Part shown: in pieces, positions 59,066-64,000 of the stretch
Layout of the letters: each line of letters opens with the position of its first letter
How positions within the stretch are numbered: the first letter of the stretch is position 1
NCBI GenBank assembly: GCA_011390165.1
Contig: JAABSV010000002.1
Location: 1 to 64,000 of the forward strand
DNA length: 64,000 nucleotides
Source: Desulfobulbaceae bacterium
GTDB lineage: Bacteria; Desulfobacterota; Desulfobulbia; Desulfobulbales; Desulfocapsaceae
Direction of reading: 5' to 3'
Notes under the pieces: generated by a model
The model's database searches: none
The model's input: only the letters and a program-made list of their open reading frames with translations
What the model was told of the DNA's origin: nothing
Program-made: the position numbers and the translations under genes

Positions 59066-60937
59066 ATGGACACCGTAACCTACGAATTCAAGGCAGAAAC
59101 CAGAAAATTACTCGATATTGTCATCAACTCGCTCTATACCGAACGCGACGTCTTCGTTCGCGAGTTGATCTCCAACGCCACCGATGCCCTGGAAAAATTC
59201 CGCTACGAAAGCCTTACCCGAGAGGAGGTATTTGACGGCCATCTCCCTTTGGAAATTACCATTGAACTGGACGACAAGGCCAAGACCCTGACCATCACCG
59301 ACACCGGTGTCGGCATGACCCGGGAAGAACTTGAGCACAACCTCGGCACCATTGCCCATTCCGGCTCCGGCGCCTTTCTCGCCGAGCTGGTCGAGGCGGC
59401 CAAGAAGGATGTCAACCTGATCGGCCAGTTCGGAGTCGGCTTCTATTCCGCGTTCATGGCCGGCAAAACTGTCCGGGTACAGACCCGTTCCTGGGACAAG
59501 AGCGAGGGGCACGAATGGCTCTCCGATGGTGCCGGTGCCTTTACGATCAGCCCGATGCCCGGGCTGCGGCGTGGCACCAAAATCATTGTCGAACTGAAGG
59601 AGGACGCCGCCGAGTATGCCGAGAAGTGGAAGATCAACTCGATCATCAAACAGTACTCGGCCTTTGTCACCTTTCCGATCAAGCTGGACGGCGAGACGGT
59701 CAACACCGTGCAGGCCATCTGGACCAAAAACAAGAACGATCTCAAGGACGAGGAGTACGTCGAGTTCTATAAGTTCATCGGCAATGCCGCCAGCGAGCCG
59801 ATGTACCGGCTGCACTTCTCGGCTGATGCGCCGCTGGCGATCAACGCCCTGCTCTTTGTCCCGGGCGAGAACTTCGAGGTATTCGGTTTTGGCAAGACCG
59901 AACCGGGGGTGAACCTCTACTGTCAGCGGATCCTCATTGACCAGCACTCGAAAAACATCCTTCCCGAGTGGTTGCGGTTTCTGAAAGGGGTAGTGGACAG
60001 TGAGGATCTGCCGCTCAACATCTCCCGGCAGGCGCTGCAGGACAACGCCCTGCTTGCCAAACTGCGCAAGGTGATCACCAAGCGTTTCCTCAAGCATCTT
60101 GATGAAGAGGCGCAGCGGGATCCGGACCAGTACCGGAAATTCTGGTCGGCCTTCGGCATCTTCCTCAAGGAGGGGGTGACCTCCGACTACGAGTACCAGA
60201 AGGAACTTGGCAAACTGCTCCGCTTCGAATCCTCCAAGTCGGCGGATGGCGAGGCCATCAGCCTGGCCGACTATCTCCTCCGCCTGCAGCCGGATCAGGA
60301 GGAGATTTACTATATCAACGGTCCGAGCCGGGCAGCCATCGAAGCCGGCCCCTATGTCGAGATGTTCCGTAAAAAAGGCATCGAGATAATCTATACTCTT
60401 GAACCGATTGACGATTTCGTCCTCAGCCACCTGGCGGAATACGAAGGGAAGAAACTGGTCTCGGCCGACCGTGCCGACCTGGCCATAACCGATAAGGACG
60501 AACCGGCGGCAGAGACCGACGCCGCCGCCGAAGAGCCCCGTCTCGATAAGGAGACGGTGGCCACACTCACTGCCTGGTTGGGCAAGGTGCTCGAGAAGAG
60601 CGTGGCCGAGGTGGTGGTGTCCAGGCGACTGGTGGACGCGCCGGCGATGATTGTCAACCCCGATGGCTACATGACCTCCTCCATGGAACGGATTCTCGCC
60701 GCCAGCCGCAAGGAGCACGGCATGCCCGGACTTGGGGGGAGCAAGAAGAAGATGGAGATCAACCCGAAGAACCCGCTGATTATCCGACTGGCCGAACTGC
60801 AGCGGGATGATGAGGAGTTTGCCGCCGAGGTGGCCCGGCAGATCCATGACAACGCCATGATCCAGGCCGGGCTCAGCGTCGATCCACTGGAAATGGTGGA
60901 AAGAAACTACAAGATCCTCAACCGGGTCGTGCAGTAG
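59066..60937 (+). CDS. htpG: Hsp90-family chaperone HtpG
   Basis: 623 residues, standard bacterial length. GHKL ATPase motifs: ELISNATDALEKFRY, TDTGVGMTREEL, GQFGVGFYSAFM and GTKIIVEL. The middle domain includes LPLNISRQALQDN. The C-terminal domain has no MEEVD, as expected in bacteria. An ATP-dependent chaperone of the cytosol. Ribosome site gaggtag. Confidence 0.96.
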   Translation: MDTVTYEFKAETRKLLDIVINSLYTERDVFVRELISNATDALEKFRYESLTREEVFDGHLPLEITIELDDKAKTLTITDTGVGMTREELEHNLGTIAHSGSGAFLAELVEAAKKDVNLIGQFGVGFYSAFMAGKTVRVQTRSWDKSEGHEWLSDGAGAFTISPMPGLRRGTKIIVELKEDAAEYAEKWKINSIIKQYSAFVTFPIKLDGETVNTVQAIWTKNKNDLKDEEYVEFYKFIGNAASEPMYRLHFSADAPLAINALLFVPGENFEVFGFGKTEPGVNLYCQRILIDQHSKNILPEWLRFLKGVVDSEDLPLNISRQALQDNALLAKLRKVITKRFLKHLDEEAQRDPDQYRKFWSAFGIFLKEGVTSDYEYQKELGKLLRFESSKSADGEAISLADYLLRLQPDQEEIYYINGPSRAAIEAGPYVEMFRKKGIEIIYTLEPIDDFVLSHLAEYEGKKLVSADRADLAITDKDEPAAETDAAAEEPRLDKETVATLTAWLGKVLEKSVAEVVVSRRLVDAPAMIVNPDGYMTSSMERILAASRKEHGMPGLGGSKKKMEINPKNPLIIRLAELQRDDEEFAAEVARQIHDNAMIQAGLSVDPLEMVERNYKILNRVVQ

Positions 60938-60981
60938 TGGTGCCGTTAGAAGAGTGTTTTGAAACATCGACCAGTTAGGTG

Positions 60982-61010
60982 TTGAAAAATGGCAAACCAC
61001 CGACTATAGA
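60982..61010 (+). promoter_or_regulatory. Sigma-70 promoter of the BamE-like lipoprotein gene
   Basis: TTGAAA (60982-60987), a 17-base spacer and TATAGA (61005-61010), about 50 bases before the coding start. It lies after htpG and should drive the following short operon. Confidence 0.7.
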
Positions 61011-61060
61011 GTTGGCATTCGATCTACTCAATTCCCTTAATCACCGCTCTGGAGAGAGGC

Positions 61061-61450
61061 ATGGGTTTGCGATTATGGACGGTGTTGTTGCTGGTGCTGA
61101 CGCTTGCTGCCGTTACCGGTTGTTACAGTAAACCCGTACGCCATCTTGCCGCCGATGTCGCTCTGCTCAAGATCGGTCGAACTACCGCCGAAGAGGTGTT
61201 GATCTATCTCGGTGACCCGGATGAGCGGCAGCTGCTGGCCGGTGGTGAGGAACAGTGGCTGTACAGCGAACAGCGCCGATCCCTGCTCGAGAAAACACCG
61301 CTGGTGGGGAAATATGTCGGAGCCCCGGAGTATCTCAAAGCGGTGGTCACCCTGACTGACGGGGTGGTCAGTGACTGTCGTTTTACGGCCTGGGATGAGG
61401 ATGACCTCGGCTGGGAACGGGATTTTTCCTGGCAGAAAGAAAGGCAGTGA
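61061..61450 (+). CDS. SmpA/OmlA (BamE)-like lipoprotein
   Basis: 129 residues. Leader [21 protein letters not shown] with lipobox VTGC. The mature part has [36 protein letters not shown], matching the SmpA/OmlA pattern in which a short G.T..EV...LG.P stretch precedes aromatic strands. BamE stabilises the outer-membrane assembly complex; this one may do so or be a generic relative. Confidence 0.7.
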   Translation: MGLRLWTVLLLVLTLAAVTGCYSKPVRHLAADVALLKIGRTTAEEVLIYLGDPDERQLLAGGEEQWLYSEQRRSLLEKTPLVGKYVGAPEYLKAVVTLTDGVVSDCRFTAWDEDDLGWERDFSWQKERQ

Positions 61451-61475
61451 ACGTTCGTGCGGGACATGTGAAGGG

Positions 61476-62126
61476 GTGGTGAACGATCTCTACCGCACCA
61501 GCAGGGAGCGGATGGTTCAGGAGCAGCTGCTCGGTCGGGACATCACCGACTCCGCTACGCTCCAGGCAATGGCCGAGGTGCCGCGCCACCTTTTTGTCGA
61601 TGACGCCCTGCACAGCCAGGCCTATGGCGATTTTCCACTGCCCATTGGTGCCGGCCAGACCATCTCCCAACCCTATATCGTTGCCTACATGACCCAGGCC
61701 CTCTGCCTGCAGGGAGGGGAGAGGGTGCTGGAAATCGGTACCGGCTCCGGCTATCAGGCGGCGGTGCTCTCCCGTCTCTGCCGGCAGGTCTATTCCGTCG
61801 AACGGGTCAACTCCCTGCTCGCCTCGGCACGGAAGGTATTTGACCGGTTGTGCTACTTCAATATCCGGGCGAGGCTGGATGACGGGACCCTGGGTTGGCC
61901 GGAAGATGCTCCCTATGACGCCATCGTGGTCACCGCCGGCGGCCCGGCCATCCCGCAGCCGCTGATCGACCAACTGGCCGACCCCGGCCGCCTGATCATG
62001 CCGGTGGGTGACCAGGGCTGTCAGCAGCTGGAGCTTGTTGAAAAGCGTGGCGGCGAGCTCTCGGTATCGCCGCTGGTTTCGGTCCGTTTTGTTGACCTGG
62101 TGGGAGAACATGGCTGGAGTATCTGA
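61476..62126 (+). CDS. pcm: Protein-L-isoaspartate O-methyltransferase
   Basis: 216 residues from GTG 61476 or 61479; ATG 61512 is too late as it would cut the conserved region before [14 protein letters not shown]-binding motif [15 protein letters not shown], plus [29 protein letters not shown] and [10 protein letters not shown]. It methylates damaged isoaspartyl residues to start their repair. It follows the lipoprotein by 25 bases and overlaps the YqaA-like gene by 17 bases. Confidence 0.93.
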   Translation: MVNDLYRTSRERMVQEQLLGRDITDSATLQAMAEVPRHLFVDDALHSQAYGDFPLPIGAGQTISQPYIVAYMTQALCLQGGERVLEIGTGSGYQAAVLSRLCRQVYSVERVNSLLASARKVFDRLCYFNIRARLDDGTLGWPEDAPYDAIVVTAGGPAIPQPLIDQLADPGRLIMPVGDQGCQQLELVEKRGGELSVSPLVSVRFVDLVGEHGWSI

Positions 62127-62727
62127 GGGTTCCCCCTCACCCGGGGCGCTGCGCCGCCTCTACGACCGGTGCATGGGCTGGATCAGCGGTCGGCACGGAG
62201 AATGGGCGTTATTTCTGATCGCCTTTGTCGAGTCCTCCTTTTTCCCGATTCCCCCCGATGTTTTTCTCATTGCGATGTGTGTGGCCATCCCGGCTAAATC
62301 GTTCCGCTACGCGGCCATCTGTGCCGTCGGTTCGGTGCTTGGCGGGGGCTTCGGCTATGGTCTTGGTTTCTGGTTCATGGACAGTGTCGGGATGACCATT
62401 GTCAACTGGTACGGGCTGACCGAAAAGTACCAGCTGGCCCAGCGCTACTTTCTCGACTACGATGTCTGGATCGTCGGAACCGCCGGTTTTACCCCCATTC
62501 CCTATAAGCTGTTCACCATTACCGCCGGTTTTGCCAAGTCGAACTTCCTCACCTTCATGCTGGTCTCGCTCCTCTCCCGCTCCGCCCGTTTTTTCCTGGT
62601 TGCCGCCCTGATCTGGAAATTCGGGCCACAGATCAGAAAATGTATCGACCGGTACTTCAACCTTCTCTCGATTCTCTTCATCGTCCTGCTGGCCGGTGGT
62701 TTTCTGCTGATCAAGCTGGTTTTGTAA
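62110..62727 (+). CDS. YqaA/DedA-like VTT-domain membrane protein
   Basis: 205 residues from ATG 62110. VTT (SNARE-associated) features: [32 protein letters not shown], and the conserved [15 protein letters not shown] with Arg in [14 protein letters not shown]. DedA-family proteins are linked to membrane-lipid scrambling and proton-dependent transport; YqaA's exact role is not known. Translation is coupled to pcm. Confidence 0.87.
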   Translation: MAGVSEGSPSPGALRRLYDRCMGWISGRHGEWALFLIAFVESSFFPIPPDVFLIAMCVAIPAKSFRYAAICAVGSVLGGGFGYGLGFWFMDSVGMTIVNWYGLTEKYQLAQRYFLDYDVWIVGTAGFTPIPYKLFTITAGFAKSNFLTFMLVSLLSRSARFFLVAALIWKFGPQIRKCIDRYFNLLSILFIVLLAGGFLLIKLVL

Positions 62728-62759
62728 AGTTCGAGGGAATTTTCTTGTGGAAGGAGAAG

Positions 62760-63179
62760 ATGGCAGCTGTTGTGGAGCAGGAGGTGAAAGCTTTTCTGGA
62801 TGGCTGGCCGGCAGAGGCTGAGTCCCTGCGCGGCTGGTTCGTCCGCTTTTATGAAGAGTTACGGGCGATGGCCGGGGTGCAACTGCAATTTGTTGCCCGG
62901 CCCGGGGTGAGTTACTCTCTTCGGCCCCGACACCTACGGCAGAGTGGCCGACAGCTCTTTGCCATTGTCGACGTGATCGACGACGATCCGGCTGCCCGCT
63001 GGCTGTCGATCTGCTTTTACGGCGATATGATCACCGATCCGGAAGGGCGGGGAGAGCTGATCCCGGGCGGCCTCGGCGGAGAAGACGGCTACTGTTTCGA
63101 TTTCTCCGAGGAGGAGGCCGCTCTCGGCAACTACCTCCTCGCCCGTCTGGCTGAGGCGGCGGCCAGCGCCGCGGCCTGA
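62760..63179 (+). CDS. Conserved-looking hypothetical protein
   Basis: 139 residues from ATG 62760 (aaggag ribosome site). Mixed alpha/beta with YSLRPRHLRQSGRQLFAIVDVIDDDPAARWLSICFYGDMITDPEGRGELIPGGLGGEDGYCFDF. I recognise no family. It closely follows the YqaA-like gene and is probably in its operon. Confidence 0.7.
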   Translation: MAAVVEQEVKAFLDGWPAEAESLRGWFVRFYEELRAMAGVQLQFVARPGVSYSLRPRHLRQSGRQLFAIVDVIDDDPAARWLSICFYGDMITDPEGRGELIPGGLGGEDGYCFDFSEEEAALGNYLLARLAEAAASAAA

Positions 63180-63204
63180 TCAGGTTTTTTGGTTGCGGAG
63201 AGTT

Positions 63205-63231
63205 CCGGGCAGGTATTACAAACCTGCCCGG
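63205..63231. terminator. Stem-loop between convergent genes
   Basis: A perfect 10-base stem (ccgggcaggt/acctgcccgg) with a 7-base attacaa loop lies between the convergent hypothetical and UPF0210 genes. It can serve both strands, although neither side has a clean T-run directly after it. Confidence 0.5.
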
Positions 63232-63261
63232 CCCGAACCGAGGTTGATGGAAGCGGTCCGG

Positions 63262-64000
63262 TCAGTTTTTAAAGCTGTGCAGAGGGGCCGGCATCCTTCC
63301 CCCCCAGGCAATGAAGCGGCTTGACTTGCCGACATTACGCACCGCCATGATCGGGCTGGCACCGAACAGTCCACCGAAACTGACCTCTTCACCGGCCTCT
63401 TTTCCCGGTACTGGGATCAGGCGGGCGGCCGTGGTCTTGCTGTTGATCACTCCCATGGCCATCTCGTCGGCGATGATGGCGGCGATGGTATCGGCGTCCA
63501 CCGAGCCGGGAATCGCCACCATGTCCAGACCCACCGAACAGACTGCGGTCATCGCCTCCAGCTTTTCCAGGCAGAGGCTGCCGTCACCAACTGCTTCCGC
63601 CAGCAGGGCATCCTCCATTACCGGGATAAAGGCACCGCTCAGCCCGCCGACAGTCTTACTGGCGAAGATTCCCCCTTTCTTTACGGCATCGTTGAGCATT
63701 GCCAGGATGGCGGTGGACCCCGGGGCGCCGATGGCGTCGATGCCGAGAATCCGGAAAATCTCGCCGACACTGTCACCAATGGTTGGGGTCGGGGCAAGGG
63801 AGAGGTCAACCACCCCGAAGTCGATCCCCATGGCCCGGGAGACCGCCCGGCCGATCAGCTCTCCGCAGCGAGTGACCCGGAAGGTGGTCTGTTTGATCTC
63901 TTCGGCCAGTTCGTCGAAGCGGAGGCTGCCGGGGCTGGAGTGGTTGCTGATCAGCCGCTCCAGAGCCCGGGCGATTACCCCCGGGCCGCTCACGCCGACG
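63262..64000 (-). CDS. UPF0210/PFL-family protein (DUF711), 5' part cut by the window edge
   Basis: The readable 246 or so residues ([118 protein letters not shown]) match the C-terminal half of UPF0210 proteins, which are about 450 residues. The frame is open at the window edge, so the gene continues beyond 64000; the in-frame GTG at 63993 is not the true start. The family's function is unknown; its fold is related to glycyl-radical-type barrels. Confidence 0.88.
   Translation of the reverse strand, partial: VGVSGPGVIARALERLISNHSSPGSLRFDELAEEIKQTTFRVTRCGELIGRAVSRAMGIDFGVVDLSLAPTPTIGDSVGEIFRILGIDAIGAPGSTAILAMLNDAVKKGGIFASKTVGGLSGAFIPVMEDALLAEAVGDGSLCLEKLEAMTAVCSVGLDMVAIPGSVDADTIAAIIADEMAMGVINSKTTAARLIPVPGKEAGEEVSFGGLFGASPIMAVRNVGKSSRFIAWGGRMPAPLHSFKN

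Noticed and set aside
1-64000. tRNA, rRNA or prophage genes
   Set aside because: No cloverleaf-like or ribosomal signature sequences and no phage structural or integrase genes were seen by eye; a covariance-model scan was not possible.

Overview
The window is GC-rich, densely coded bacterial chromosome. It suggests an anaerobic Desulfobacterota-type bacterium (Desulfobulbales-like is my best guess, from gene content only). Signs of this are a mercury-methylation gene pair (hgcA, hgcB), selenocysteine use (selD with an in-frame TGA, followed by yedF), a split glycine decarboxylase (gcvPA and gcvPB), a tandem-RCK potassium channel of the GsuK type, a PocR-domain hybrid kinase and a long-N-terminus BamA. 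I found no rRNA, tRNA or CRISPR array.

Layout. 1-4.4 kb: a HEAT-like protein, remnants of a hipA toxin and of an XRE antitoxin, a DMT transporter and an exported lyase of the argininosuccinate-lyase superfamily. 4.4-7.7 kb: a YaiI/YqxD protein and a hybrid histidine kinase. 7.7-13.5 kb: a small MITE-like element, then a minus-strand operon dctP-dctQ-dctM-glcD-glcF (TRAP uptake plus 2-hydroxyacid oxidation). 14-23.3 kb: a five-gene operon of circularly permuted ATP-grasp, alpha-E and transglutaminase-like proteins, a widespread but functionally open peptide-ligation/cleavage system. 23.4-25.4 kb: a small zinc-ribbon protein, selD (Sec17, TGA at 23727-23729, with a SECIS-like hairpin) and yedF. 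25.8-26.4 kb: a ZraP/Spy-like periplasmic protein behind a near-consensus sigma-54 promoter.

26.5-29.2 kb, minus strand: metC-hgcA-hgcB. The hgcA frame, read with its conserved N-terminal region, crosses an in-frame TGA (27854-27856) in a Cys-Sec-Gly-Pro context. A hairpin with a GG-starting loop lies about 20 nt further on, very like the one in selD. This makes HgcA a candidate selenoprotein and is the main find of the window. 29.5-33.2 kb: DUF486, NlpC/P60 and MipA/OmpV envelope genes and a sugar-epimerase-like gene. 33.6-36.7 kb: the RCK channel and a bactofilin-AAA ATPase fusion. 36.8-43.7 kb: an Lrp-type regulator with a textbook promoter, then gcvT-gcvH-gcvPA-gcvPB-lipB-lipA. 43.7-53.6 kb, minus strand: DMT transporter, glycine-zipper lipoprotein, a GlpQ-like protein without its catalytic residues, HAD phosphatase, mfd and bamA. 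53.9-64 kb: comF, a probable oriC, dnaA, hemG, a phosphoesterase, htpG, a lipoprotein, pcm, a YqaA/DedA protein, a hypothetical protein and the cut end of a UPF0210 gene.

How parts connect. selD and yedF feed selenium to the Sec machinery that selD itself, and apparently hgcA, require. The glycine cleavage and lipoylation genes form one complete module that makes methylene-tetrahydrofolate. metC makes homocysteine beside hgcAB, so the mercury-methylation genes sit next to a methionine-cycle gene; any functional link there is inference. Many long open frames opposite the GC-rich genes are shadows and were left out.
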